DNA of 64,000 nucleotides. It comes from Victivallis sp. Marseille-Q1083 (GTDB lineage Bacteria; Verrucomicrobiota; Lentisphaeria; Victivallales; Victivallaceae). How positions within the stretch are numbered: position 1 is the stretch's first letter; each line of letters opens with the position of its first letter. Made by a program: the position numbers and the translations under genes. The stretch covers positions 764,017-828,016 of the forward strand of contig NZ_CAHJXL010000002.1 of assembly GCF_903645315.1 (NCBI RefSeq), written 5' to 3'. The notes below the pieces were generated by a model that was not told where the DNA came from, did no database searches, and saw only the letters and a list, made by a program, of their open reading frames with translations. Shown in pieces: positions 53,020 through 63,423 of this stretch.

Positions 53020-56000
53020 GGAAAATTATGCTGATCGGCTCCGGGCCGATCGTCATCGGGCAGGGCTGCGAGTTCGATTATTCGGGCGTACAGGCCTGCA
53101 AAGTATTGAAAAAGGAGGGCTTCGAAGTCATTCTGGTCAACAGCAATCCGGCGACGATCATGACCGATCCGGAATTTGCCGACCGTACCTACATCGAACC
53201 GCTGAACTGCGATATCCTGCATGAGATCATCCGGCGGGAACGACCGGACGCGCTGTTGCCGACGCTGGGCGGCCAGACGGCGTTGAACCTGGCGATGGAA
53301 TTGCACGATCGCGGCATTTTGAAGCGGTATCAGATCGAATTGATCGGCGCTGATGCCGAGGCGATCAAACGGGCGGAAGACCGCCAGTTGTTCAAGCAGA
53401 CGATGCAGGGCATCGGCCTGGAACTGCCGCGTTCCGGCGCCGCGCATTCGCTGCAGGAAGCGCTGGCGATTGCCGAAACGATCGGCAGTTGGCCGCTGAT
53501 CATCCGGCCAGGCTTTACGCTTGGCGGCACCGGCGGCGGCATCGCCCTCTGCCGAGACGAGTTCATCGAAATTGTCAACCGCGGTCTGGCGGCCAGTTTG
53601 AACACCGAAGTGTTGATCGAAGAATCGCTGCTCGGCTGGAAGGAATTCGAGCTGGAAGTGATGTGCGACCGCCGCGGCAATGCGGTGATCGTCTGCTCGA
53701 TCGAAAACCTTGATCCGATGGGCGTTCATACCGGCGACTCGATTACGGTGGCGCCGATTCAAACCCTGACCGATGTCGAATACCAGTTGATGCGGGATCG
53801 CAGCTTGCAGGTGATGAAGGCGATCGGCATCGCCACCGGCGGTTCGAATGTCCAATGGGCGGTCAATCCGGTCGATGGCCGTCAGATCATCATCGAGATG
53901 AATCCGCGGGTGTCGCGTTCTTCGGCGCTGGCCAGCAAAGCGACCGGTTTTCCGATCGCGAAAATTGCCGCACTGCTGGCGGTCGGATATTCGCTGGATG
54001 AATTGCTGAACGATATTACCGGGGAAACTCCCTGTTGTTTCGAACCGGCTCTGGACTACATCGTCACCAAAATTCCCCGCTTTACTTTCGAGAAGTTTCC
54101 GAAAGCTGACAATACGCTGGGGACGCAGATGAAATCGGTCGGCGAAGCGATGGCGATCGGCCGTTCGTTCAAGCAGTCGTTTCAGAAGGCGCTGCGTTCG
54201 CTGGAAACCGGCCGGGCCGGCTTCGGCGCCGACGGCAAGGACCGGGTTCACGAGCAGTTGGACGATGAAAGTTTGGCGGCGGCGTTGCGCAAACCGCATG
54301 CCGAGCGGATTTTTGCCGTGCATGCCGCCTTGAAACGGCAATGGTCGATCGAGGCGATTTTCGAGTTGACCCGGATCGACCGTTATTTCCTGCGGCATCT
54401 GGCCGAGCTGGTGGAGCTGGAAAACGAACTTGGTTCGGTCGGTTCACTGGCCCGTTTGCAGCAGGATGTGGCGCTGTTCCGGCAGGCCAAGCAGTTCGGT
54501 TATTCCGACCGGCAGTTGGCCTGGCTGCTGCATTCCGACGAAGTGGCGGTCCGGGCGGCGCGCAAAGCATTGAAGCTGGAACCGACCTATTCGCTGGTCG
54601 ACACTTGCGCCGGAGAGTTCGAAGCGCAGACCACTTATTACTACTCCACTTACGGAGAATATTCCGAGCCGGTGAAGCCGCGCGGCAGCCGCAAATCAAT
54701 CATGATTCTCGGCGGCGGTCCGAACCGGATCGGGCAGGGCATCGAATTTGACTATTGTTGCGTACATGCCGCCTTCGCACTGCGGGAAGCGGGGTGCGAA
54801 AGCATCATGGTCAACAGCAATCCGGAGACGGTGTCGACCGACTACGATACCAGCGATAAGCTTTACTTCGAACCGTTGACGTTGGAAGACGTCATGCAGG
54901 TATATGAACGGGAACAGTGCGATGGCGTCATCGTCCAGTTCGGCGGCCAGACGCCGTTGAATCTGGCCCAGCAGTTGAAAGCCGCCGGCGCCAACGTCAT
55001 CGGCACCAGTCCGGACGATATCGACGCGGCCGAAGACCGGGATTTCTTTCAACAATTGGTGACCCGGCTGGGAATCCGGCAACCGGAACACGGCATCGCC
55101 GAGAGCGTCGACGAGGCGATCGCCATCGCCGGCCAAATCGGTTATCCGGTGCTGGTGCGTCCTTCCTTCGTGCTGGGCGGGCGCGGCATGGTCATCGTTT
55201 ACCGTGAAAAATATCTGCGAAAATTTGTCGAAGAGGCAACCATGGTATCGCCGGGGAAACCGATTTTGATCGACCGGTTTCTGGAGGACGCCACCGAACT
55301 CGATGTCGATTGCATTTCCGACGGCAAAACGACGGTCATCGGCGCGATTATGGAACATGTGGAACCGGCCGGCATCCATTCCGGCGATTCGGCCAGCGTC
55401 ATTCCGCCGATGACATTGTCGCAGCCGGTGCTGGACAAAATTCACCGCTATGCCTACGATCTGGCCCGGGAACTGCGGGTCTGCGGCTTGATGAACATCC
55501 AGTTTGCCGTCAAAAGCGACGAAATCTACATCATTGAGGTCAATCCGCGCGCTTCCCGTACGGTACCGTTCGTCAGCAAAGCGGTCGGGGTGCCGCTGGC
55601 CCGTCTGGCGACGCGCTGCATGATCGGCGAAAGCCTGGAATCGCTCGGTCTGATCAAAGAAGTCCAAATTCCTTATACGGTAGTCAAAGAGGCGGTATTT
55701 CCGTTCGTCAAGTTCCCGGGCGTGGATATCGTCCTGAGTCCGGAGATGAAGTCGACCGGGGAAGTGATGGGCATCGACCAGGATCGCGGCCTGGCGTATC
55801 TGAAGTCACAGCTGGCGGCGGGAAATGCGCTGCCGACCAGCGGCAGCATCTTCATCTCCCTGCGTGACGAAGATAAAGCGCCGGCGGTGGAACTGGTGCG
55901 GGAGCTGACCCGGCTCGGCTTCAAAATCTATGCGACGCGCGGTACTTCGACGATGCTCTACGACGCCGGAATTCCGGCCCGGGCCGTTTTCCGGATTTCC

Positions 56001-56264
56001 CGTGGCCGGCCCAACCTGCTGGATCTGGTCGAGGCCGGTAAAATTCAGTGGATCATCACCTCGGCGGAAAGCGGCGCCGAAGCGATGGTCGATGAAATCC
56101 AGATGCGTTCCCAGGCGGTGATCCACGGCATTCCGATTACGACGACGCTGGCCGGCATGGCTGCGGCGGTGGAAGGCATCCGCGATCAACTCGATTTCGG
56201 CCGGCTCGAAGTCTGCAGCTTGCAGGAATACCACCGGCACGTCGAGCATGGAGCCCTGTCTTGA
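52998..56264 (+). CDS. carB: Carbamoyl-phosphate synthase large subunit
   Basis: A 1088-residue enzyme with the usual two homologous ATP-grasp halves. The first starts [22 protein letters not shown] (split here for length), with [11 protein letters not shown] and [22 protein letters not shown]. The second starts [20 protein letters not shown], with FVLGGRGM and [18 protein letters not shown]-terminal MGS allosteric domain (~945-1085) contains [17 protein letters not shown]. It makes carbamoyl phosphate for pyrimidines and arginine. It is the last gene of the rightward run, converging on a hydrolase gene four bases away. Confidence 0.97.
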
Positions 56265-56268
56265 ACGG

Positions 56269-57297
56269 TCATTGCCGTTCGGCGGCGGTCCGGGAGCGGG
56301 CCCGGTAACTTTTGATCCGTTCCGCCGCGTTGGCGGCCAGGTTGCGGTAAAAGAAATAAAGATCGTTCATATGATAAATGCCGTGGCCCATGATTCTGGC
56401 GTCGTATTGGTCCGGTTCGGCCAATTCGACGAGCAGGACGCCGCGTTCGGGATCGACGGCGGCACCGCAGAATTCCGGCACGACGGCGGTCACCTTGTTA
56501 TGACCGTCGAAGAATACCGCGCCCAGGTTTTCTTCGGCGGCTGCCGGAGTGCCGTCCGTCCGCCAGTTGAGCGGGTTGATGCAGACGGCTGCCGGTTTTT
56601 CGAATGGCGACGGCGCGGCGTCGGGTGCGACGGTGTTGTAGGAAACAATCACGCCGGTGTCCGTCGCCGCCGCTGCCGCCGTCAAATGCGGAAATGCTTT
56701 CAACTCTTCCGGGGTGATTGCCACGCCGATCAGGTAGGCGGCAATCAACTTGTCCTGCAACTCCGGCCGTTGAAATTCCCGCTCCATCAGCATCAGGAGA
56801 TCCATGGCCCCCTGGCTGTGCCCCAATAAAATGAAGGGACGGCCTTCATTGTAATGAGCCAGGTAGTACAGAAACGCCTGGCGGACATCTTCGGCGCCGA
56901 CCGCCATGGCGCAGTAATCCGGTTTTTCCAGTTGCAGCGCTTCCATCGCCCGGTAAAATTCCAGTTGGCGGCAGTATGGGGCGTAAACATTGCCCAGCCC
57001 GGCGAAGATCCCGGTTTGCTGATCGGTGATGTCTCCGGTCTTCCGGCGTAATTTTTTGTCGTCGAAATGCATCAGTGGCTGCTCCCGATCGGCGACGACG
57101 GTCGGATAGACATAGAAAATATCGACCGGCAGCAGCTCCTGGTCCGGCTCCGGAAGCCGGACCCAGTTGGCAGGATCGCTGTAATCGACTGCCGCAATTT
57201 CACCGGTTGCTGCCGCCCGTGCCGGCGGAAGGGCCAACTCGCCGGAAAATGAGACGGTGAAGAATAATAGAACGACAAAATAACGGAACAATTTCAT
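56269..57297 (-). CDS. DUF3089-type alpha/beta hydrolase, exported
   Basis: A 342-residue protein with a signal peptide (MKLFRYFVVLLFFTVSFSGELA). The family features are VDIFYVYPTVV (~65), a YAPYCRQ-type block (VYAPYCRQLEFYRAM), the nucleophile elbow FILLGHSQGAMDL (~172) and a C-terminal HGIYHMNDLYFFYRNLA with the catalytic His. It is a serine hydrolase of the alpha/beta fold; the natural substrate is unknown. I start at ATG 57297 with GAAAGGAAG upstream. Confidence 0.8.
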   Translation of the reverse strand: MKLFRYFVVLLFFTVSFSGELALPPARAAATGEIAAVDYSDPANWVRLPEPDQELLPVDIFYVYPTVVADREQPLMHFDDKKLRRKTGDITDQQTGIFAGLGNVYAPYCRQLEFYRAMEALQLEKPDYCAMAVGAEDVRQAFLYYLAHYNEGRPFILLGHSQGAMDLLMLMEREFQRPELQDKLIAAYLIGVAITPEELKAFPHLTAAAAATDTGVIVSYNTVAPDAAPSPFEKPAAVCINPLNWRTDGTPAAAEENLGAVFFDGHNKVTAVVPEFCGAAVDPERGVLLVELAEPDQYDARIMGHGIYHMNDLYFFYRNLAANAAERIKSYRARSRTAAERQ

Positions 57298-57543
57298 AAT
57301 ACTTCCTTTCCGGCAGTTCAACGACTCCGACTCCACCCGAATGAACAACTTTGCGGATAATTTAGCACCGGATCGGCGGATTGAAAACGGCAACCTGGAA
57401 TCGGCGGCAAAAGATTTTACAATTGTATATGAAAAAGCGACAATCGTACCTTTTTTTTCGAAGGAAAACGCCTACATTGAAAATTGGAAAAAGTGACCGG
57501 GAGCCTGGGTGAAAAATAAGTTGTAAATTTCGGAGACAAAGTA

Positions 57544-60500
57544 ATGAAAAAAATACTGTGGTCCGGAGTGACCCTGCTGGTATCTGCCGGAATGGCCGTC
57601 GCATCGCTGGCCGCGAATGAGGCGGATGGCCGTTTTGCCGAAACTGTTTTGTCCGACTGGGAAAATGACCGGTTGTCGATTGCCGGCGAGTGGTCGGTGA
57701 CGCTGCCGGACGATCCGGTCCTTTATCCGGTGCAATTGCCCGGCAGTCTGGATGAGGCTGGAGTCGGTACGCCGCTGGAAAAACCGGAACGCGGCGCACT
57801 GTCGCGCTATGTCCGTTATATCGGGCCGGCCGTTTACCGGCGCGAAATCAATATTCCGGAGAACCTGGCCGGCCGTGAACTGGAATTGTTTCTGGAGCGG
57901 GTATTGTGGCAGTCGCAGGTGAAGATCGACGGCCGGCTGCTGCCGGAGCCCCGGCAGTCGCTGGCGACGCCGCACATTCACCGATTGGGCAAACTTGCCG
58001 CCGGCCGACATACCCTGGAATTGATCATCGACAATTCGATGATCTACCGGCTCGGCAATCATGCCCATGCCTATGGCGAATCGATGCAGACGATCTGGAA
58101 CGGCGCGGTCGGCACGCTGGAAATCCGTCCGGCCGATCCGATTGCGGAGCTGCGCATCGATGCCGCGTTTCCGGCTGAGGCGCTGGATATCCGGTTTCGA
58201 GGGCCGGCCGGCCGCTATCTGGTGCAATTGACGCCGCGCAATTTTGCCGGCGAGGCGTATCAGGCGATTCTGGCTTCGGTAGCGGCCGAAGATGGCCGGC
58301 AATTGCTTCATTTGCCGTTTCCGGATACCAAACCGCAGGCGTGGTCGGAATTTGCGCCGTGTTTGTATGACTTGACCGCCGTCCGACTCGACCGGGACGG
58401 CGCTCCGGCGGTGATCGCCGAGGAGGTGGGGTTCCGGACCGTGCGGCGGGAAGGAAATCGCTTGTTTCTCAACGACCGGCCGCTGTTTTTGCGCGGCAAT
58501 CTGGACAATTGCCATTTCCCGCTGACCGGCTACCCGGCGATGGACAAGGCGTCCTGGCTGCGGCTGATGCGGATTTCCAGGGAAAATGGTATCAACAACA
58601 TTCGTTTTCATTCCTGGTGTCCGCCCCGGGCGGCGTTTGAAGCGGCCGATGAAGTTGGCGTTTACCTCGAACCGGAAGTGAATTTGTGGATCGACGGCTG
58701 GATGGGTGATGAGAATGGCCGGCCGTTGACCGGAATCGGCCGGGAAGACCGGGATTTGAATCGTTTTATCCGGCAGGAGCTGCACGATATCATCGCCGTT
58801 TACGGCAATTTGCCGTCGCTGACGATGCTGGAATTCGGCAACGAGCTCGGTAGCGCCGATTTCGATGTGCTGGGGCAATGGCTGAATGAAATCAAACAGC
58901 AGGACCGCCGCCGGCTTTATTCCGCTTCGACGGCCAGGAGCATCAGCGGCGCCGACGATTATCTGGTGACGCATGACTATCCCGGCGTCGGCGGCACCCG
59001 GGGGCGGATGTCGGCCGGGACTGCCTGGAACTATGAGGATATCTACGGGCGCACCCAGCTGCCGACGATCGCCCATGAAATCGGTCAGTGGCCGGTCTAC
59101 CCGGATTACCGGGAGATCGATCTTTATACCGGAGTATTGCATTCGACGGCGCTGGAGACCAGCCGCCGCCAGGCGGAGGAGGCCGGTGTGTTGCGCTTCA
59201 ATCGTGAATATGCCTTTGCTTCCGGCATGCAGAGCAAGATGATGTATAAAGATGAAATCGAAGCTTTCCTGCGCACTCCGTCCTGCGCCGGGCTTCAGTT
59301 GCTGGGAATGCAGGATTATTCCGGGCAGGGAGAGGCTTTGATCGGCTGGCTGGACAGTTTTTACCGGAACAAAGGGGTTTTGCCGCCGGAGGAAGTGCGG
59401 TCGTTTTTGGCGCCGACTGCCGTTTATGCCGAATTTGCCAAATATGTCTGGACGGCGACGGAAACCCCGGAAATCGGCTTGGTGATCCATCATTACGGCG
59501 AAAACGATCTGCGGGATGGCCGTATCGCCGTGACGCTGCGTAGTGCTGATGGCAGCACAGTCCGGGAAGAGCTGATGACGATTGGCGGCATTCCGGTCGG
59601 CACGGTGAAAAAAGCCGGCGCCGTTCGTCTGCCGTTGAACGACCTGACGAGCGGCCGTTATGAGTTGACTGCAGAGGTGCTGGATGGAGAGCGGCCGGTC
59701 AGCGGGCCGAACTGCTGGCCGCTGTGGGTGTTGCCGCAAGAAATCACCGTCGCCTGTCCGGCCAATGTGGTTTTCACCGATAAGAGTGAAGAAGCATTGC
59801 GGGCGTTGGCTTCCGGACAAAATGTCGTACTCGACGCCCACGCTTTGGGCGTGCGTCCGGATTACCTGCCGGCGGACTGGGGATCGGTTTACTGGTCGAC
59901 CAGTTGGTTTTCGGGACAGGCGCGCCGTACGCTGGGCTTGTGGCTGGAAGAGGACAGTCCGGTGTTCATGCATTTTGGCGCTCAGGGCTTCGGCGACTGG
60001 ATCTGGTTCCGGCTGGCAGAAAACGGCCGGGCCTTCAAGTTGACCGGTTTGCCGGCGGATTATTGTCCGATTGCCATGCCGGTGCCGGATTTTCATTTCA
60101 ATCAACTGCTTGGCACCATTTTCGCCGTCAAAGTCGGCGAGGGTAAATTGTTGGTCAGCGGCTACGATTTGAGCCGGGAATGGCCGGAAACCCGGCAGTT
60201 GAAAGCGAATCTGCTCGCCTGGGCCGGCGCGTCCGGATTTGAACCGGCGGCGGAAGTCTCCGCCGACTGGGTGCGGCAGTTGTTCCGGACGTTGGACACG
60301 GCAGCTTTGCCGCGGCCGGAGGAGTTCCGCCAGGCGGCCGTCTATTTGGAGCCGGCCGCCCGGTTGACTGAAATGGGGCGCGATGTGAATTGGGAGGCGA
60401 AATTTGACCGGGCCGATTTGGCCGACGATTGCAGTTACGAAGTGAGGAATGTTTCTTTGTGGGCCGACAGCGACGGACAATACTGGGTATTGCAGCCGAA

Positions 60501-60774
60501 TAGTCTGATCACCCTGAAATTCCCGTCCGGCGAAACCGGCCGGCTGCTGGTGCGTTTTCGCGATCCGAACCGCAACAACCGCAGCGGCGAGGGCGTGTTC
60601 GAAGGCCGGCCGTTCTCCGTGCCGGTTCATCAGGACAATCCGGCCGGCGTCTATTGGCTGGAATTGCGTGTCGACCGGGAGGACTCGCTGGATGGAGAAC
60701 TGAATTTCCAGGTGACGCCGCAGAGTGGGCCGAATTTGATGATCGACCGTTTCATCTATCTGCCGAACCGGTAG
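57544..60774 (+). CDS. GH2-type glycoside hydrolase, secreted
   Basis: A 1076-residue exported glycosidase with a signal peptide (MKKILWSGVTLLVSAGMAVASLA). An N-terminal sugar-binding jelly roll (~45-200) contains YRREINIPENLAGRELELFLE and DGRLLPEP. A beta-sandwich follows to ~320. The TIM barrel begins GNRLFLNDRPLFLRGNLDN and INNIRFHSWCPP. It carries the acid/base in MLEFGNELGS (~440) and the nucleophile in IAHEIGQW (~515). The last ~350 residues form extra beta domains. The retaining GH2-clan arrangement is clear; beta-galactosidase, glucuronidase or other specificity is not. Confidence 0.88.
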   Translation: MKKILWSGVTLLVSAGMAVASLAANEADGRFAETVLSDWENDRLSIAGEWSVTLPDDPVLYPVQLPGSLDEAGVGTPLEKPERGALSRYVRYIGPAVYRREINIPENLAGRELELFLERVLWQSQVKIDGRLLPEPRQSLATPHIHRLGKLAAGRHTLELIIDNSMIYRLGNHAHAYGESMQTIWNGAVGTLEIRPADPIAELRIDAAFPAEALDIRFRGPAGRYLVQLTPRNFAGEAYQAILASVAAEDGRQLLHLPFPDTKPQAWSEFAPCLYDLTAVRLDRDGAPAVIAEEVGFRTVRREGNRLFLNDRPLFLRGNLDNCHFPLTGYPAMDKASWLRLMRISRENGINNIRFHSWCPPRAAFEAADEVGVYLEPEVNLWIDGWMGDENGRPLTGIGREDRDLNRFIRQELHDIIAVYGNLPSLTMLEFGNELGSADFDVLGQWLNEIKQQDRRRLYSASTARSISGADDYLVTHDYPGVGGTRGRMSAGTAWNYEDIYGRTQLPTIAHEIGQWPVYPDYREIDLYTGVLHSTALETSRRQAEEAGVLRFNREYAFASGMQSKMMYKDEIEAFLRTPSCAGLQLLGMQDYSGQGEALIGWLDSFYRNKGVLPPEEVRSFLAPTAVYAEFAKYVWTATETPEIGLVIHHYGENDLRDGRIAVTLRSADGSTVREELMTIGGIPVGTVKKAGAVRLPLNDLTSGRYELTAEVLDGERPVSGPNCWPLWVLPQEITVACPANVVFTDKSEEALRALASGQNVVLDAHALGVRPDYLPADWGSVYWSTSWFSGQARRTLGLWLEEDSPVFMHFGAQGFGDWIWFRLAENGRAFKLTGLPADYCPIAMPVPDFHFNQLLGTIFAVKVGEGKLLVSGYDLSREWPETRQLKANLLAWAGASGFEPAAEVSADWVRQLFRTLDTAALPRPEEFRQAAVYLEPAARLTEMGRDVNWEAKFDRADLADDCSYEVRNVSLWADSDGQYWVLQPNSLITLKFPSGETGRLLVRFRDPNRNNRSGEGVFEGRPFSVPVHQDNPAGVYWLELRVDREDSLDGELNFQVTPQSGPNLMIDRFIYLPNR

Positions 60775-60795
60775 AACGTCGGCCGTCGGCCGTTT

Positions 60796-61662
60796 TCAGA
60801 GAAACAGCGGCAGCCGGCCGGGACCGTGGCGGTCGAGCCGGCCGCTGGACAACAGTCGGTCGAGCTGGCGCAGCAAGGCCGGTTGGCCGGCCGGGAAACG
60901 GCCTTCCAGCGGAACCGGGTTGGAGCTGTGGTTGGCGCGGAAGACCGTTTGATGGAGTTCCAGCCGGGAGACCAGCGTCTGCAGTTCCTCGATGACCTGG
61001 TATTCGCTCAGCGCCTGGAAGCGGTCGAACGGTGTCTGGTCCGGCAATTCGACGAAACGCAGCGCCGACAACAGACGGGGCTGCATTCGGTTCAGGATCG
61101 CGGCGGTCCGGATGGCATGGCCGGCGGAATATTCCGTCCCGCCCAGTCCCAGCAGAATCATCACCGAACAGCGCAGCCCGGATTGCTGGGCCTGGCGGAC
61201 CGCTTGCACCATGCCCTCCGCCGATTCCGTTTTACCGACCCGGTCCAGCAGCTGCTGGTCGCCGCTTTCCAGGCCGATATAGAGCGTATGGAGTTTCGAT
61301 TGCCGCAGTTGCCGCAGTTCCGCCTCGGAATATTTGAGAATGGAACTGGCGTTGGCATAGATGCCGACGCGGGCCAGTTGCGGAAAGAGTTCGTTCAAAT
61401 TTTGCAGATAACGCTGCAAACGTTCGAACGGCAGGAACATCACGTCGCCGTCCGCCAGAAAAATCCGGCGGGCAGCCGGATAGCGCCGGGCGCCGGAGAC
61501 GAACTCCTGCCATACTTCTTCCGGCGGGCGCGGCGCGTAACGCACCGTTTTGTACATGCCGCAGAAACGGCAGCAATTGTGCGGACAGCCGTAAGCCACT
61601 TGAAAAATCAAACTGTCCGCTTCCGCCGGCGGCCGGAACAACGGTTCACGGTAATGAATCAT
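60796..61662 (-). CDS. Radical SAM protein with CX4CX2C motif
   Basis: A 288-residue radical SAM enzyme. The cluster ligands are in GCPHNCCRFCGMYK (Cys at ~26, 31, 34; CX4CX2C spacing, not CX3CX2C). The barrel goes on with FLADGDVMFLP, VGIYANASSILKYSE, LYIGLESGDQQLLDRVGK and SVMILLGLGG, close to the Elp3/MiaB/NifB-type domain of COG1032-like proteins. It has no B12 domain, SPASM or TRAM extension. The function is unknown. It is three bases before the zinc-ribbon gene's stop in transcription order, so the two are likely cotranscribed. Confidence 0.82.
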   Translation of the reverse strand: MIHYREPLFRPPAEADSLIFQVAYGCPHNCCRFCGMYKTVRYAPRPPEEVWQEFVSGARRYPAARRIFLADGDVMFLPFERLQRYLQNLNELFPQLARVGIYANASSILKYSEAELRQLRQSKLHTLYIGLESGDQQLLDRVGKTESAEGMVQAVRQAQQSGLRCSVMILLGLGGTEYSAGHAIRTAAILNRMQPRLLSALRFVELPDQTPFDRFQALSEYQVIEELQTLVSRLELHQTVFRANHSSNPVPLEGRFPAGQPALLRQLDRLLSSGRLDRHGPGRLPLFL

Positions 61663-61665
61663 CGT

Positions 61666-62055
61666 TCAATTCCAGCCGAACATCCAGACATTCAAATATC
61701 GATTGCAAAGCACCCAGATCAGCAATGCCAGCAGCAGCACGCCCAGACAGCCGATGCCGGAACGGGCCCGCTGGGGCTCTCCGGCCGGCCAGCGGGTGCC
61801 GCAGTGGTTGCAGACCATTTCGATGTCGCTGCCGCCGAGCAACCCCAGCAGCAGGCCCCACCAGCCGAACAATAACCAGCCCAGGCAGCCGCAGCCGGGA
61901 CTGTATTCCCTTCGAACCGCTGAAATTTGGGTCGAGCCGCAATTCGGACAGCGAACCGGCGGGGCGGACGGTTCCGGTTCGGTCATGGTACCGCAGTTTG
62001 GACAGTAATGCTGTCCGGCTTCCAGTTGGCTGCCGCAGTGATCGCATTGTTTCAT
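61666..62055 (-). CDS. Double zinc-ribbon membrane protein
   Basis: A 129-residue protein. The N-terminal zinc ribbon is CDHCGSQL...YCPNCGTM; the second is RCPNCGST, and after a hydrophobic segment (LGWLLFGWWGLLLGLLGG) CNHCGTRWPAG follows. A C-terminal membrane helix (IGCLGVLLLALLIWVLC) closes it. This is a common small membrane-attached zinc-ribbon build without known function. I start at ATG 62055 with GGAGATG upstream. Confidence 0.7.
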   Translation of the reverse strand: MKQCDHCGSQLEAGQHYCPNCGTMTEPEPSAPPVRCPNCGSTQISAVRREYSPGCGCLGWLLFGWWGLLLGLLGGSDIEMVCNHCGTRWPAGEPQRARSGIGCLGVLLLALLIWVLCNRYLNVWMFGWN

Positions 62056-62215
62056 AAAAACATCTCCATTTGGTTTTAACATATCACCGCCGGAAGCGAC
62101 TGCAAGTTTCCGAAGGAAAAAAATGAGCTTGCTCATTTGCATTCCGCCCCGGCGCGATACATCTTATGACAAGATTTTTTGATTTGAAATGATCAATTCA
62201 GCAGTGAGGAGACCC

Positions 62216-63391
62216 ATGAATATTGTCATCATCGGCGGCGGCTGTGCCGGCTTTGAAGCGGCGCTGGCCGCACGGCGGCAGAATCCGGATTGTGCCATTC
62301 AATTGTTCAGCGAAGAGAGTGTCCGGCCTTATCGCCGGCCGGCCCTGCCGCGTTTGCTGACCGAAACCGTCCCGGATTTGCAGTTTTATCTGAAGGATGA
62401 AGCATTTTTTGCCGAACAGAAAATCGAATTGGTCCTGAATCGAAAAGCGGTGGAAATTGATCGCGACGCCCATCTGGTGCGATTCGCCGACGGGTCCAGC
62501 GCCGATTATGATAAATTGTTGCTGGCGACCGGCTCCAATCCGTTTCGACCGCCGGTTGAAGGCAGCAGCCTCGAAGGCGTGCTTTGTTGCCGCTCTTTGA
62601 TCGATGTGAAACGGATTGCGGCGGCGATTGAAGGCGGCGCGAAGCGCATCGTCGTCATCGGCGGCGGCTTGCTGGGATTGGAATTGACCGACAATCTATT
62701 GAAGGCCGGGATGACGGTAACGGTGGCCGAAGGCTGTCCGACCATTCTGCCCAAGCAACTGGACAGTGAAGGCGCCGCACTGCTGGCGCAGTCGATCGCG
62801 GCGCAACCGGGGCTGTCGGCTCATTACGGCGCCTGTGTGCAGGCGCTGCTCGGCAAAGAACGGGTGACGGAAGTGGCGTTGGCGGATGGCGCGGTGGTGC
62901 CGGCCGATCTGGTCATTTTGTCGGTCGGCGTCCGTTCCAATGCCGCGCTGGCGGAGCGCGCCGGATTGCCGGTCGAGCGCGGGCTGGTCGTCGATGAGCA
63001 TTTGCAGAGTGCCGATCCGGATATTTACGGCGCCGGCGACTGTGCATCGGTTGCCGGATTCTGTCCGGGGTTATGGCCGGTGGCGCGGGATCAGGGACGG
63101 GCGGCAGGCATCAATATGGCCGGCGGCGCCGCCGCGTTTCAACCCGGCAATTATCCGGCCCGGCTGGTGGCGTTCGGCACCAAGCTGTTCAGTATCGGTG
63201 ACAACGGCGCCGGGACCACCGGGGCCATCCAGGTGGCCGATCGGATCTATCGCCGGTTGAGTTTCGATGCGCAGGAACGGCTGTGCGGCGTTATCCTGAT
63301 CGGCGAAATCGGCGATGCTGCCAGATTGCAGCAGGCGTTGGAGCAAAAAATGACCCGGACGGAGTTGCAAAATAATAATTTGCTGATATAA
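62216..63391 (+). CDS. NAD(P)/FAD-dependent oxidoreductase (rubredoxin/NADH oxidase-type)
   Basis: A 391-residue flavoprotein of the pyridine-nucleotide-disulphide family. The FAD site is NIVIIGGGCAGFEAALAARR (~2), followed by YRRPALPRLL, TGSNPFRPP and the NAD(P) site VVIGGGLLGLELTDNLLKAG (~145). The second FAD motif is DIYGAGDCASV (~270). There is no redox-active CxxC disulphide, and a Cys at the flavin position is not evident. It resembles NADH:rubredoxin reductases of anaerobes that detoxify oxygen. The start ATG 62216 has GAGGAGACCC upstream; 60 bases separate it from eno. Confidence 0.85.
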   Translation: MNIVIIGGGCAGFEAALAARRQNPDCAIQLFSEESVRPYRRPALPRLLTETVPDLQFYLKDEAFFAEQKIELVLNRKAVEIDRDAHLVRFADGSSADYDKLLLATGSNPFRPPVEGSSLEGVLCCRSLIDVKRIAAAIEGGAKRIVVIGGGLLGLELTDNLLKAGMTVTVAEGCPTILPKQLDSEGAALLAQSIAAQPGLSAHYGACVQALLGKERVTEVALADGAVVPADLVILSVGVRSNAALAERAGLPVERGLVVDEHLQSADPDIYGAGDCASVAGFCPGLWPVARDQGRAAGINMAGGAAAFQPGNYPARLVAFGTKLFSIGDNGAGTTGAIQVADRIYRRLSFDAQERLCGVILIGEIGDAARLQQALEQKMTRTELQNNNLLI

Positions 63392-63423
63392 TGGATGAGG
63401 TAGAGCAGTAATTGCAGTTTTAA

